A stretch of 40,809 nt of DNA from Mediterranea sp. (in: CFB group bacteria) (GTDB lineage Bacteria > Bacteroidota > Bacteroidia > Bacteroidales > Bacteroidaceae): contig JAISIZ010000074.1 of NCBI GenBank assembly GCA_031261785.1, forward strand, positions 1 through 40,809, written 5' to 3'. The notes under the pieces are model-generated. The model saw nothing but the letters and a program-made list of their open reading frames with translations. It made no database searches and had not been told where the DNA came from. Positions 17,223-26,940 of this stretch are shown here, piece by piece. The translations under genes and the position numbers were made by a program. Position 1 is the first letter of the stretch; the number at the start of each line of letters is the position of its first letter.

Positions 17223-20200
17223 TCAGAAAGAGAGATTCAAACCTACCGTGAAGGTCTTGGGCTGCGTGTACACTCCCCTGTCGATACCTTGGGACAGGAC
17301 GCCGCCCGTCACTTCAGGCTCGTAGCCCGTGTACTTGGTAAATGTCAGCAGGTTGAGGGCCGACACGTATATCCGGCATTGCCTTACGTTGTAGCGCTTC
17401 AGCCAGTCGAACGTGTAACCCAGCGAGATGTCCTTCAGTCGCAAGAACGATCCGTCCTCAAGGAAGAAGTCGGACGCGGTGGTGAAGTTACCGTTCTGGT
17501 CGTCGGAAGTGACGCGCGGATAGGTGTTCGACGTGCCTTCTCCGTGCCAGCGATTCATGACGGTGGTCTGGAAGTTGCTTGTCTGCAAGTCCCAACGCCG
17601 CAGCCCGTTGAATATCTTGTATCCGGCAAGTCCGGTCCAGAACATGCTGAAGTCGAAGCTCTTGAACTTGGTGGAGAAATTGAGACCAAAGTTGAACTTG
17701 GGATGGGGGCTTCCACAGTATTCGCGATCGAGGATATCGATCACGCCATCATCGTTCCTGTCCTTGAATATAAGGTCACCGGGTTTGGCCTTGGGCTGGA
17801 TCAGCGTGCCATCCGAACTGCGGTAGCCATCTATCTGGGCTTGGTTTTGGAAGACACCCAACGTTTTGTTCAGGTAGAAATAGCCTATCGGTTGCCCCGG
17901 CTCCATCATGAGCAGATTCTGCATCTGTATCATGCTGCCTCCCGTGATGTATCCGTTCTCGTTGCCCACTTCCAATACTTTATTCTGGTTGTAAGCGATG
18001 TTCCCGCTGACGTCGATCGACCAGTCCTTCTTCAAGTCCTTCCGGTAACCCAAGCTGAACTCTATGCCCTGGTTGCGCACGCTGCCCGCGTTGCCCCAAG
18101 GAGGCTGGTTGCCAATGTACATGGGTGCGGGAACGATAACCAGCAAGTCTTTCGTCGTCTTGCGATACAAATCGATGGTCGTAGTGAAATGGCCTAAGAA
18201 CCGGGCATCGATGCCGATGTTCAATTGCTCGGATGTCTCCCATTTCAGGTCGGGGTTGGCCGTTCGTCCGGGCGAGGCCCCTATGGCTTGCTCGTCGTCG
18301 CCGAAGTAGTACGTCTTGCCCCACGTACCGATGGTGGACACGTATTGCCAGTCGTCCAGCGCGTCGTTACCCGTCTGCCCCCAGCTCACCCGAAATTTCA
18401 ATATGTCCAGCCATTTCGCGCTTTTCATGAACTTCTCGTTCGTCACGTTCCAACCCGCCGAGACTGAGGGGAAATAACCGAAACGGTTGTTCGGCCCGAA
18501 GCGATACGAGCCGTCGGCCCGGAACGTAGCCGTCAGCATATAGCGGCTGTCGAAGTCATAGCTCATGCGGCCGAAATAGGAGACGAACGCCTGCTTGAAC
18601 GTACTGCCACCAGCACCGTCGCTTCCTTGTGTCTTGGCCAAGGCGATATACGCGTATTCGGGATCATCGTACAGCAATCCTTGCTTGCTGGCAGAGACAT
18701 CCGTACCGTTTCCCGTACGTACCGAATTGCCTATCATGGCAGAGAAATTGTGCACGTCTATCTTGTTGGCATACGTCAGCGTATTGTCGTTGTTGTAGTA
18801 GAAGTTTTGCGCCATGGATTTGCTCACGCCCGTGCTATTGGTGAAATTTGAGCTGTTCAGGCGATACAAGGGTGTATATCCTCTCGACTCGGTATAGTTG
18901 ATCACCTCACCTATGTTGGACCTTAGCGTAAAGCCCTTATACGATAGCTGCGCGAAACCCATCAGGTTGATGCGCGTATAGCTGGACGACCCGTGCGTAT
19001 AGTATATGCGGGCAACAGGGTTTACCACCTCCGTGGCCACATACGGGGATATGCCGAAGTCGCCCATGTCGTCGTACACGGGAGTGATAGGATCGATGTT
19101 GATAGCCGATGATATAGGCCCCGAGTTGCCTTGGTTGGACGCGATGGATTGCCGCTTCACGTGCGACACGTCCGACGTGGTGCCTACTTTCAATATCCCG
19201 TTGAAGAATGTCGACTCAAAATTGAGACGAGCCGTGTAGCGCTCGTATTTCGACTTCTTCGGCGCGATGATACCCTCCTGCATGAAGTACGACAGCGAGG
19301 AGTTGTAGATGTACTTCTTGTTTCCTCCGGATATCGACAATTGGTGGTTGGTGATGGGCGCGTTCTTGTTCGTGATCTCCCTCTGCCAATCGGTGCCTTT
19401 CCCGAACGAAGCGATTTCTGCCTCCGTATAAGGCAAAGCCTTTCCCGAATTGTAAGCCGACTCGTTCATGATACGCGCATAGCTTGTCGCGTCCAGCAGG
19501 TCAAGGTAACGCCGCGGGTTTTGCACTCCGTACGAACCCGAATATTCAATCCGGTTCTCTCCATCCTTACCTTTCTTGGTCGTTATCAGCACCACCCCAT
19601 TGGCACCTTGCGCTCCGTATATGGCGGCCGACGCGGCGTCTTTCAGCACTTCCATGGATTCTATATCTCCAGGGTTGAGGGACTCAATGTTGCCCATGAT
19701 GAAACCGTCGACCACATACAATGGATCGGTGCTATTGTTCGTGCCGGCCCCACGAATGCGTATGCTGACGGCCGCTCCGGGTTGTCCACTGTTATTCATC
19801 ACCGTCACGCCGGGCACGCGACCCTGCATGGCCTGGTCGGCACGCATCAATCCTGTTTGCTCCAAGTCCTTGACCGAAATGGAGGTTATGGCACCGGTGA
19901 CCAAGCTCTTCTTCTGTACGCCGTAACCAATGACGATGACTTCGTCCAGCTCACTGTCCGATTCCAATCGCACGTTCATGTCTCCCCCGGATGTGACGCG
20001 GACTTCCCTCGGAGCATATCCTACGTAGCTAAACGTAAGCGTGCCACCGGCGGGAACATTGATCGAGTAGCGGCCGTCGATATCGGTGACCGTGCCTATC
20101 GTGGTATCCGTACCCTTGTACGCGATGGATACCCCGATCAAGGCCTCCCCGGTTTGCGAATCGGTAACAATGCCTTTCACGGTTACAACAGCTGTAGACC

Positions 20201-20279
20201 CGCCGCTTTGTTGCTGCGCGACAAGGCTACAGCATGAGCAGAACAGCAATAATACTGATAAAACACGAACTTTGTTCAT
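17223..20279 (-). CDS. SusC-type TonB-dependent transporter (second PUL)
   Basis: A 1018-residue TonB-dependent receptor: signal peptide (MNKVRVLSVLLLFCSCCSL), carboxypeptidase-regulatory-like domain (VKGIVTDSQTGEALIGVSI), DELDEVIVIGYG-type motif near residue 115, plug (IRIRGAGTNNSTDPLYVVDG; VLKDAASAAIYGAQGANG) and a 22-strand-size barrel ending VGLNLSF. A second ATG at 20291 would add MLIF; the later one gives the cleaner signal peptide. The regulator gene stops only 24 bases upstream with no recognisable promoter between, so both are probably on one transcript. Confidence 0.92.
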   Translation of the reverse strand: MNKVRVLSVLLLFCSCCSLVAQQQSGGSTAVVTVKGIVTDSQTGEALIGVSIAYKGTDTTIGTVTDIDGRYSINVPAGGTLTFSYVGYAPREVRVTSGGDMNVRLESDSELDEVIVIGYGVQKKSLVTGAITSISVKDLEQTGLMRADQAMQGRVPGVTVMNNSGQPGAAVSIRIRGAGTNNSTDPLYVVDGFIMGNIESLNPGDIESMEVLKDAASAAIYGAQGANGVVLITTKKGKDGENRIEYSGSYGVQNPRRYLDLLDATSYARIMNESAYNSGKALPYTEAEIASFGKGTDWQREITNKNAPITNHQLSISGGNKKYIYNSSLSYFMQEGIIAPKKSKYERYTARLNFESTFFNGILKVGTTSDVSHVKRQSIASNQGNSGPISSAINIDPITPVYDDMGDFGISPYVATEVVNPVARIYYTHGSSSYTRINLMGFAQLSYKGFTLRSNIGEVINYTESRGYTPLYRLNSSNFTNSTGVSKSMAQNFYYNNDNTLTYANKIDVHNFSAMIGNSVRTGNGTDVSASKQGLLYDDPEYAYIALAKTQGSDGAGGSTFKQAFVSYFGRMSYDFDSRYMLTATFRADGSYRFGPNNRFGYFPSVSAGWNVTNEKFMKSAKWLDILKFRVSWGQTGNDALDDWQYVSTIGTWGKTYYFGDDEQAIGASPGRTANPDLKWETSEQLNIGIDARFLGHFTTTIDLYRKTTKDLLVIVPAPMYIGNQPPWGNAGSVRNQGIEFSLGYRKDLKKDWSIDVSGNIAYNQNKVLEVGNENGYITGGSMIQMQNLLMMEPGQPIGYFYLNKTLGVFQNQAQIDGYRSSDGTLIQPKAKPGDLIFKDRNDDGVIDILDREYCGSPHPKFNFGLNFSTKFKSFDFSMFWTGLAGYKIFNGLRRWDLQTSNFQTTVMNRWHGEGTSNTYPRVTSDDQNGNFTTASDFFLEDGSFLRLKDISLGYTFDWLKRYNVRQCRIYVSALNLLTFTKYTGYEPEVTGGVLSQGIDRGVYTQPKTFTVGLNLSF

Positions 20280-20303
20280 AAATATTAGCATCTAAATGGA
20301 TTA

Positions 20304-23105
20304 TTAATTCTTTTCGTTGATGATTAGGCTAAAATTGTCATTAGCCTCCAGATTGAGTTTCTTGCGCAGTCGGTATTTAGCCATTTCCACGCTTCGATAT
20401 GAAATGTTCAATAGATTCGCCATCTCTTTATTGTTCAGGTTGAGCTTCAGGCAGGCCAATAGTTTCAGGTCGCCTTTCGACAACTGGGGGTATCTGATAG
20501 AGAGTCGTCCCAGCAATCCACCGAACACGACATCGAAGTATTGCTCGAACATTTCCCAATCATCCTCTCGAGACAGCTCCCCCTCGATTCTCTTTATGAC
20601 CTTTCTTATGGCTTGCTTAGCCTCCTTGCTCAGGTCGAACTGACCGACATCCAGCATCTCTTGCTTCAGCTCGTTCATCAGGTTGTTGCGCTTGACACCG
20701 TTCATTGTGATGAAAGCCAATCGCTTGTCTTTTTCCTTCAGTTCGATCTCCAATTTGTCTTTTTCCAGGCTCAACACCTCTTTCTCCAGCTTCTCCACCT
20801 GTGCCTGCTTGATGCGTTCGATGCGTCTTTTCTCTTTCTCCGTTTTCCGCTTGTAGAAGAGGGATATCAAGTAAATGATGCCGCCGAGCATGGATAGGTA
20901 CACAACAATCATCAGATTGCTTATGTACCACGGGACCCCCACCTCGACAACAATTTGAGCCGGTGCGCAACCTGTATCGTTGGCGTTCCGTAACTGTATC
21001 GTGTACGTCCCCGATTCAAGATTGGTAAGGGTGAGGAAATTGGCGACAGTTTCTTTGGTCCACGCGGTGTCGGCTTCCATCACGCGAAACTCGACCACGT
21101 GATCCGCGTTCATTCCAACCGGATAAATATTGAGTATCTTCTTGTTGTAGGGTAGCTGAAAACGGTCGCGGCCGAAATCATGGTAGAGAGGCTCCCCGAC
21201 TCCAATTCCTTCGGCGTAGCGTAGGGAGAGGTGATTCGGCTCCGAGTGGCCAGCCCGGTAGAAAGCCATGCCTCCTTGATACCCCACGGCATAAGTACTC
21301 GCGCCCAGTCGGGTTACGAAAGGAGAGATTCGCTTGTTGTAGATGTGCGAGAATATCCCGGGAATCTTCTCAAGTACATTTCCCTTCCTTACCACGCACC
21401 CAATGTTTCCGGCCATCTGGTACCAGAATACGTCGTCGTATTGGTTCATTGAGGTCAGGTCCGCGCCGCAGACGCGAAACAATTCCTCCAAACCTTTATC
21501 GGGAACCAAATCCTGATTCCGCGCATCGTACATGTATGGCATTGTTCCGTCGTAATACACGATGTGGTCATCGAGTGACGCCATGAGCAGATATTCCTTG
21601 TTCGCGGACGATGACATGCTGTATAACCTCGCCTCCTCGACAGCGGACATGTCTTTGGACAACGTGATGCGGACGAAACCCTCCTTGGGAGACAACAACC
21701 ACAAATAACCGTATTTATCGAAGAGTATGTGACGACTTGTTCCCGCATAGTCTTTTATCTTGCCGAAAGATGTCAGTTTCCCCTCGACCATCTTGTAAAG
21801 ACTCAAGCCGTAATAGTCGGAGCCGACAAAGAAGGCCGGATTGGTATAGGATTGCGCCAATGTGGTGGTTCCCCCTTCCTTGATCAAGACGGGACCTTCC
21901 TCGCTGAGGCGGAAAAGGCCTAAATCATGATTATATACCAATTCTCCCCCAATGTTGTACATGGACCATACGGAGCCTGACGTGTTTTCCACAGGGCTAA
22001 AAACACCTGTCGGAGACAATTTGAATACGCCCTGGTTGGAACCGACATACACTTCGTCCCGCAAGGGCAGTATGCTCCTTATGATGCCGACGGAAGGTTT
22101 GGGACTGAAGTAGGTCTCCCCGCTTTCAGAATCGAATCGGGAAACGCCAGCGTCAAGTCCCATCCAAATGTTCTTTCGATTATCGGTCCCCACGCTCAAT
22201 ACGGTAGACGTAGGCAGGCCGTCGCTCTCGCCGATATTCTTAATGATACTCCCCATGTCGTCCATCATATACAAACCTCCGCTGGTCGTGCCTATCAGGT
22301 ATAGTCCCTCGCCCATTTCGCTGGCGGTAAAGATCTTCGCTTTCGAAAGCAACGCGTTTGTCTCGACGTTCAGTGGCGACATCCGCATGTAATCTTCGGA
22401 CAATACGAAGATGCCCTTATGCTCAAGGAACAGCAACACCCTGTTGTCGATAGCCCTTCGTACGGCGTGCATCACGCGGTCTTCCACGGTGCACATCTCG
22501 TGAAGCCGTTCTTCGATGTCGACGCGATACAGCGCATCTTTCGCTTGGACCCAAATGTCTCCCGAAACGACGTGCATATAGCTGAAGTCAGTGGGAGCCT
22601 TTATCGTGTCGGATTCATGAGACGTCATATCGTATCTCAAAATCATCTGATGCGATTGGGCATACAGGTGCTTCCCATTGTTTATGGGAACATTGAGTCT
22701 CCAGAATTCAATTGTCTGGCCGCGTTCTTTGTTTGTCCAGATAGGCGTATATCGGAATTTACCGTATTCGTCCTGCTTCCATTTGCCAAACTGGTTGACA
22801 GAACCGCTATACAGGGTCTTTGTCCGCACGTCGAAAAACAGGCTCCTGATGATGCTTCCGCCTTGAGGAGCATAGATCTCCCAGCGTACTCCATCATACA
22901 CGCCCAGTCCGCTGTTCGACGCGAAAAACATATAATCGCCATCGCCTGGCGTAATGCTCCATATTTGGGACATTTCCAGACCTCCACATCCTTCCTGAAA
23001 TGTCTCGAGGTAGGGACTGCCCACATCAGCGGGTAGCTGCCCCATCCCATGTAATAATGGGATGGATAGAAACAATGACAATATGATATTCCGTCGTCCT
23101 CTCAT
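20304..23105 (-). CDS. Membrane-spanning sensor/regulator: propeller and Y_Y_Y periplasmic domain, coiled coil, LuxR-type HTH
   Basis: A 933-residue one-protein signal relay. The N-terminal signal sequence leads into a long periplasmic region with propeller-type repeats (SQIWSITPGDGDYMFFASNSG; SIIRSLFFDVRTKTLYSG) and a triple-tyrosine-like Ig domain (about 655-725). One transmembrane helix (about 727-750, LMIVVYLSMLGGIIYLISLF) is followed by a charged coiled coil (about 751-830) and a C-terminal LuxR-type helix-turn-helix (about 875-920, LSKGDLKLLACL...NKEMANLLNISYRSVEMAKYRL). There is no histidine kinase or receiver domain, so it is not a hybrid two-component system; the topology recalls SusR. 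It lies inside the operon, 8 bases after the GH128 gene and directly before susC. Likely role: sensing a released oligosaccharide in the periplasm and activating this locus. Confidence 0.85.
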   Translation of the reverse strand: MRGRRNIILSLFLSIPLLHGMGQLPADVGSPYLETFQEGCGGLEMSQIWSITPGDGDYMFFASNSGLGVYDGVRWEIYAPQGGSIIRSLFFDVRTKTLYSGSVNQFGKWKQDEYGKFRYTPIWTNKERGQTIEFWRLNVPINNGKHLYAQSHQMILRYDMTSHESDTIKAPTDFSYMHVVSGDIWVQAKDALYRVDIEERLHEMCTVEDRVMHAVRRAIDNRVLLFLEHKGIFVLSEDYMRMSPLNVETNALLSKAKIFTASEMGEGLYLIGTTSGGLYMMDDMGSIIKNIGESDGLPTSTVLSVGTDNRKNIWMGLDAGVSRFDSESGETYFSPKPSVGIIRSILPLRDEVYVGSNQGVFKLSPTGVFSPVENTSGSVWSMYNIGGELVYNHDLGLFRLSEEGPVLIKEGGTTTLAQSYTNPAFFVGSDYYGLSLYKMVEGKLTSFGKIKDYAGTSRHILFDKYGYLWLLSPKEGFVRITLSKDMSAVEEARLYSMSSSANKEYLLMASLDDHIVYYDGTMPYMYDARNQDLVPDKGLEELFRVCGADLTSMNQYDDVFWYQMAGNIGCVVRKGNVLEKIPGIFSHIYNKRISPFVTRLGASTYAVGYQGGMAFYRAGHSEPNHLSLRYAEGIGVGEPLYHDFGRDRFQLPYNKKILNIYPVGMNADHVVEFRVMEADTAWTKETVANFLTLTNLESGTYTIQLRNANDTGCAPAQIVVEVGVPWYISNLMIVVYLSMLGGIIYLISLFYKRKTEKEKRRIERIKQAQVEKLEKEVLSLEKDKLEIELKEKDKRLAFITMNGVKRNNLMNELKQEMLDVGQFDLSKEAKQAIRKVIKRIEGELSREDDWEMFEQYFDVVFGGLLGRLSIRYPQLSKGDLKLLACLKLNLNNKEMANLLNISYRSVEMAKYRLRKKLNLEANDNFSLIINEKN

Positions 23106-23113
23106 TTCGAATA

Positions 23114-24082
23114 TTATTGTCCTGCGGCAGCTATCGCGAAGTTAGGATTCAGCGCACCATAGTAATCGCCAAGTGCGGTCGGCAATCCGTCGGCACCGAT
23201 CAATGCGCAAGGCCATAGTCCTGACATCGTAGGTGAAGAGTTGAACCAGGCGTAGCGATCCACGCTTTCCATGCTCTCCAATTGGGGGAGCAGGGACTGG
23301 GCGAAGGTCAACATTTGAGCCGGAGTATAGCGATTCTTTGAAAGGTCGCCTCCTGTATTGTCATCCCTCACGCCAAATTCTGTCACCCACACTTTCTTGC
23401 CCCAGCGTTGATACACCGCGTTGATGGGATCGGTAAACAGCGATGCCGTATTGGGCTGATAAATGTGTACGGCCATATAGTCCACACGCAAATTCTGTTC
23501 GGCCACTCCATCCATGAATTGCACCATCCAGCTGGTTTCGGACAACGAAGGATAAGAGGTTGCCGGACTGACGAGCTTGATACCAGGATTGAGATTGTCG
23601 CTGATAAATTTCCATTTGGCCAGCGCGTCACCCACGGACATATTCGCTTCCCCTGTCAAGTCAGGCTCATTAAATCCGAGTACGTGGCTAATCTTCCCCT
23701 CTTCGTACAGTGCGTTAAGCTTGTCGATGTTTTCTTGAGTCGCTGCCGCCCCATTCCAGAACATCGGGACAAATTCGCAATTTTGTGGCACATTGTCCAT
23801 TTGGCTGTCGGGAATGAACGTTCCCCACGTATAATACCAATGGGGCTTCAGGTTAATGATGTTCTTCCACCATACTCCGATCGTAGTCGACGTACTCATT
23901 CCCACTCCCTTTTTCACGGTAGTCTCTTCCACCGGAACATCCGGTGTTTCCACTTCCGTGGGCGATTTCACCGGCGGGATTATTTCCGATCGTTCGCAAG
24001 CGGCGCACCAGATCAGGCAGCCTAACAGCAACTGGCTGTATCGCACACGACGAATCGAGATGTTTTTTGTTCTTTTTTTCAT
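23114..24082 (-). CDS. GH128-like endo-beta-1,3-glucanase lipoprotein
   Basis: A 322-residue lipoprotein (lipobox WCAAC, C29) with the 'glycosyl hydrolase catalytic core' fold of GH128, a family of beta-1,3-glucanases. A linker rich in P, E and V (about 35-56) precedes the catalytic domain (about 60-315). The acid/base is predicted at E139 in LGFNEPD and the nucleophile at E235 in WVTEFG. Family hallmarks WYYTWG (82-87), VPMFWNG and VHIYQ are present. The lipid anchor suggests surface or periplasmic attachment, fitting an enzyme that makes the first cuts. It lies 82 bases after the GLUG gene and 8 bases before the regulator. Family call is strong; substrate is from family knowledge. Confidence 0.88.
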   Translation of the reverse strand: MKKRTKNISIRRVRYSQLLLGCLIWCAACERSEIIPPVKSPTEVETPDVPVEETTVKKGVGMSTSTTIGVWWKNIINLKPHWYYTWGTFIPDSQMDNVPQNCEFVPMFWNGAAATQENIDKLNALYEEGKISHVLGFNEPDLTGEANMSVGDALAKWKFISDNLNPGIKLVSPATSYPSLSETSWMVQFMDGVAEQNLRVDYMAVHIYQPNTASLFTDPINAVYQRWGKKVWVTEFGVRDDNTGGDLSKNRYTPAQMLTFAQSLLPQLESMESVDRYAWFNSSPTMSGLWPCALIGADGLPTALGDYYGALNPNFAIAAAGQ

Positions 24083-24123
24083 ATTCGTTCTTCTTTAGAT
24101 GAAATAAAAGATGGTATTGGGCA

Positions 24124-24154
24124 GGGCTTCCATCCATTTCGATGATGGAAGCCC
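24124..24154 (-). other. Intercistronic stem-loop after the GLUG gene
   Basis: GGGCTTCCATC (24124-24134) pairs perfectly with GATGGAAGCCC (24144-24154) across a 9-base loop, 11 bases past the GLUG stop. On the minus strand it is not followed by a T run, so partial termination or 3'-end protection of the first cistron is more likely than full termination. Confidence 0.6.
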
Positions 24155-24164
24155 CGCTGTTTTA

Positions 24165-26870
24165 CTATATAGGCATAGTGCCTTTATAACCTACGTTGCG
24201 CAGGACAGGCTTGTTGTTCTCCCATTTCCAGATGTTGGTGAAGTCGAAGCTCAACGATTCGTAGAAAGATTGGGTGAGTTCCGAATTTTCCTTCTGCCCG
24301 CCGTCGAGTCCGGAAGCGTCGTCGACAGGTGCGTATCCGCTCGAAACTCCATTCTCGTAATAGAGGGTTGCGGAAGCGTAATTGCCCGAATGGCTGCCCG
24401 AGCCGTTGGGCGCCGTGCCGGCTATGCCATGGACATTCGTCCCGTTGAGAAGAATGTTATCCACGACGGAATTCCTGACGCAACCGTCGTTCTGGAATGT
24501 GGACGCGATTCCCGATATAGGAAGAGCCGCGCTGGTGACACCCGAGAATGCCGCGTTGCGGACGATACAGTTCTTGGTCACCAATTTGCCCGTTCCCACT
24601 ATACCTCCGGCGCTCGAAGTATTGATGTTGCCTCCCACCGTGAGCGTCACCGAAGCCATGGTGGCCGCCTGTCCTTCGGTAAGGCAGTCGCTGATGTTGG
24701 CGGCCACGCCCGCTATGCCTCCACTCATGAAGACATTGGAGATTTTGCCCGTGAACATACATTCCTCGATACGCATGTTATTGTTGTTGTTCGCGCCGAA
24801 AATGCCACCCACGCCATTGACTCCGCTCGCTATGGCGTTGATGTTCACGGTCGACAAGCAGTTCTTTATGATCACCCCTGTCTCGCCTCGTCCAACGATT
24901 CCGGCGACACGTGTCTTGGATGCTCTCACAATGATATTCCCTTCCGCGGTACAGTTCGATATGGTGCTCGCGCTGGTCTTCGCGCGACCGGCAATACCAC
25001 CAATCATACCACATGTCGCGTCTATCGACAAGTTCACATATACGTTCGATATTTGTCCGCCCGTGATTTCTCCGGCTACGCCACCCAATATATCGCTCGT
25101 ATTCGTGGAATTGAGCGTGCCTTTCACCACCACGTTGTCTATGGTGCCCACGCTATGGTCGCCGGCTATCACTCCGAAAGCGGAGGTAGCCGTGATATCC
25201 ACATCCGTGAACGCGATGTTCTTGATATTTCCGGTATTGGCGGTGATCACTCCACCCTTCGTGCTGATGGACGCGTATTCCAATCCGGTCACCGTATGTC
25301 CGCCTCCGTCCAATGTTCCCGAGAATGCGGGGATCGGAGTGTACGGGCTTTCCAAGGTGGAGAGATCGATATCGGCCGTGAGCAGGAATTTCTTATCGGC
25401 GTAATCGCGTATCTTAACGAACTGGCTGGCTTTGGATATCGTGAACGGTTCGGAAACCCCATCGCCCGAGTCGAATTGCTCCTCGGCGAACAGCTTGATC
25501 GTCTTTTCCACGGAAGAGACGCGTCCCAGGGTGATCCTTACGCTCATCTCGGAAGCGACGAAACCCGATTGCGGCGCGAGCACGAGCGACGAACCCGATA
25601 TGGAAGCGTCAACGCCTTCGGGAGCCTGTGTGATCGTGGCGACAGCAGAAGCGGGAGTGTAGTTCAACGCCTTAGTCACCGTTGCCGTGATGTTGGATAT
25701 CAAAGAGGGGAAATTGGGGAACGACAGGATATTGTCGGGCGTTGACGACGAGATGGTCCCGGTGTTCTTTGCCGCTATCCCCGACAGGTAGTCCTCTCCT
25801 TCTATATCCATGTTCTGGGCGTCGCAATTGGTTATGGTACCCGCGTTTACAGCGACAAGTCCGGCCACGTATTGCGTTCCCGTGACAGACCCCGACAGGG
25901 TAAGGTCGCTTATCCGGGCCGTTGAGGATGTATAGCCAAACAGGGCCTGATTCGTCGTTCCCGATATGCTGATGTTGGATATGGTCTTGCCATTGCCATC
26001 CAGCGAGCCGGCGAACATCTCCTCCTCCGTTCCTATGGGCATCCAGGCCACACCATCCAAATCGATATTCTCCGTCAGCTTAAAATGTTTGTCGGGCAGG
26101 AATCTCATCTTCGCCAGCAATTCCGCGCTGTTTATCTCAAAAGGTGACTCCATCGTGCCGTCACCGTTGACGAAAGGCGAGGCCACAATAGTGACAGGTA
26201 CATCCTGGCGCGCTCCGAAAGAAACGAGCAGCTTCAGCGTGCCTCCGATAAACGCCTCGCCGGGTGTCAAGGTCATTATCCCTTCACCGCTCTTCTTGTC
26301 AATGACGACCTTCACGTTCAATCCCGTTACCGCAGGATCTTCCACCGTGACGCTCGACATGAACGGATCGACCGTGAACGGGATGTCGACGGGCTGTTCC
26401 AGCCCATTCAAAATCTCGTATCCGGAATCCATCGTAAAGATGATCGGAGCGTTGGGGTCGGTATCTTCCGCCACGACGAAAATCTGGCTACAATAGTAGG
26501 CGCCACCGTCGATGAGCACCTCCAACTTCAGCGTAAACTCGCCCAAGTCGATAGGCTTGCCTTCCAGAGGCAGCTTGACAGCTCCGTCGGTGGACAAATC
26601 GATTTGTCTTTCCGAGATGTACACGCCATTTACTTCCCGCGCACTCACGGTGGCCGTTTTCCCTCCACCTATATAATGCAAAGTGAAATTGTTGAGAGAA
26701 GTCATCGGCACATTCTGCACGAAACTTCCTTCGATAACGGAACCGTCCCTGTCGACTTCAAATCTTGTCGATCCGGGCGATTCTTCATCTTTTCCGCAAC
26801 TAACAGTAACTATTAGCAAAAAAAGATAGTAACATAAGCGTTTAATCCGATAGATGGTTTCTTTTTCCAT
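24165..26870 (-). CDS. Surface lipoprotein with two GLUG-repeat blocks
   Basis: A 901-residue lipoprotein (LLIVTVSCGKDEE; the acidic K-D-E-E after the lipidated Cys resembles the Bacteroidetes surface-export signal). Residues about 30-230 look like Ig-type beta domains. Two blocks follow, each opening with a segment ending in a DIDL-type turn and a (G/S)xLDGxGxT motif, then GLUG repeats with recurring GGI(A/V)G and xxNC motifs about 25-30 residues apart: a short block (about 240-390) and a long one (about 470-870). GLUG arrays form elongated beta-solenoid-like structures in adhesins and surface proteins. I chose ATG 26868-26870 because it gives the signal peptide; a longer frame to 26912 lacks one. 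It is the first gene after the promoter at 26941. Function inferred: surface glycan contact. Confidence 0.75.
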   Translation of the reverse strand: MEKETIYRIKRLCYYLFLLIVTVSCGKDEESPGSTRFEVDRDGSVIEGSFVQNVPMTSLNNFTLHYIGGGKTATVSAREVNGVYISERQIDLSTDGAVKLPLEGKPIDLGEFTLKLEVLIDGGAYYCSQIFVVAEDTDPNAPIIFTMDSGYEILNGLEQPVDIPFTVDPFMSSVTVEDPAVTGLNVKVVIDKKSGEGIMTLTPGEAFIGGTLKLLVSFGARQDVPVTIVASPFVNGDGTMESPFEINSAELLAKMRFLPDKHFKLTENIDLDGVAWMPIGTEEEMFAGSLDGNGKTISNISISGTTNQALFGYTSSTARISDLTLSGSVTGTQYVAGLVAVNAGTITNCDAQNMDIEGEDYLSGIAAKNTGTISSSTPDNILSFPNFPSLISNITATVTKALNYTPASAVATITQAPEGVDASISGSSLVLAPQSGFVASEMSVRITLGRVSSVEKTIKLFAEEQFDSGDGVSEPFTISKASQFVKIRDYADKKFLLTADIDLSTLESPYTPIPAFSGTLDGGGHTVTGLEYASISTKGGVITANTGNIKNIAFTDVDITATSAFGVIAGDHSVGTIDNVVVKGTLNSTNTSDILGGVAGEITGGQISNVYVNLSIDATCGMIGGIAGRAKTSASTISNCTAEGNIIVRASKTRVAGIVGRGETGVIIKNCLSTVNINAIASGVNGVGGIFGANNNNNMRIEECMFTGKISNVFMSGGIAGVAANISDCLTEGQAATMASVTLTVGGNINTSSAGGIVGTGKLVTKNCIVRNAAFSGVTSAALPISGIASTFQNDGCVRNSVVDNILLNGTNVHGIAGTAPNGSGSHSGNYASATLYYENGVSSGYAPVDDASGLDGGQKENSELTQSFYESLSFDFTNIWKWENNKPVLRNVGYKGTMPI

Positions 26871-26940
26871 GGATATTCGTTTTAAATTAATTAGTGAACC
26901 GTAGGCGCTCAAAAGCCTGGCGCAAATATCGATGTTGGCG

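Noticed and set aside
20304..23105. Hybrid two-component system
   Set aside because: The periplasmic part resembles one, but no histidine kinase, ATPase or receiver motif follows the membrane helix.
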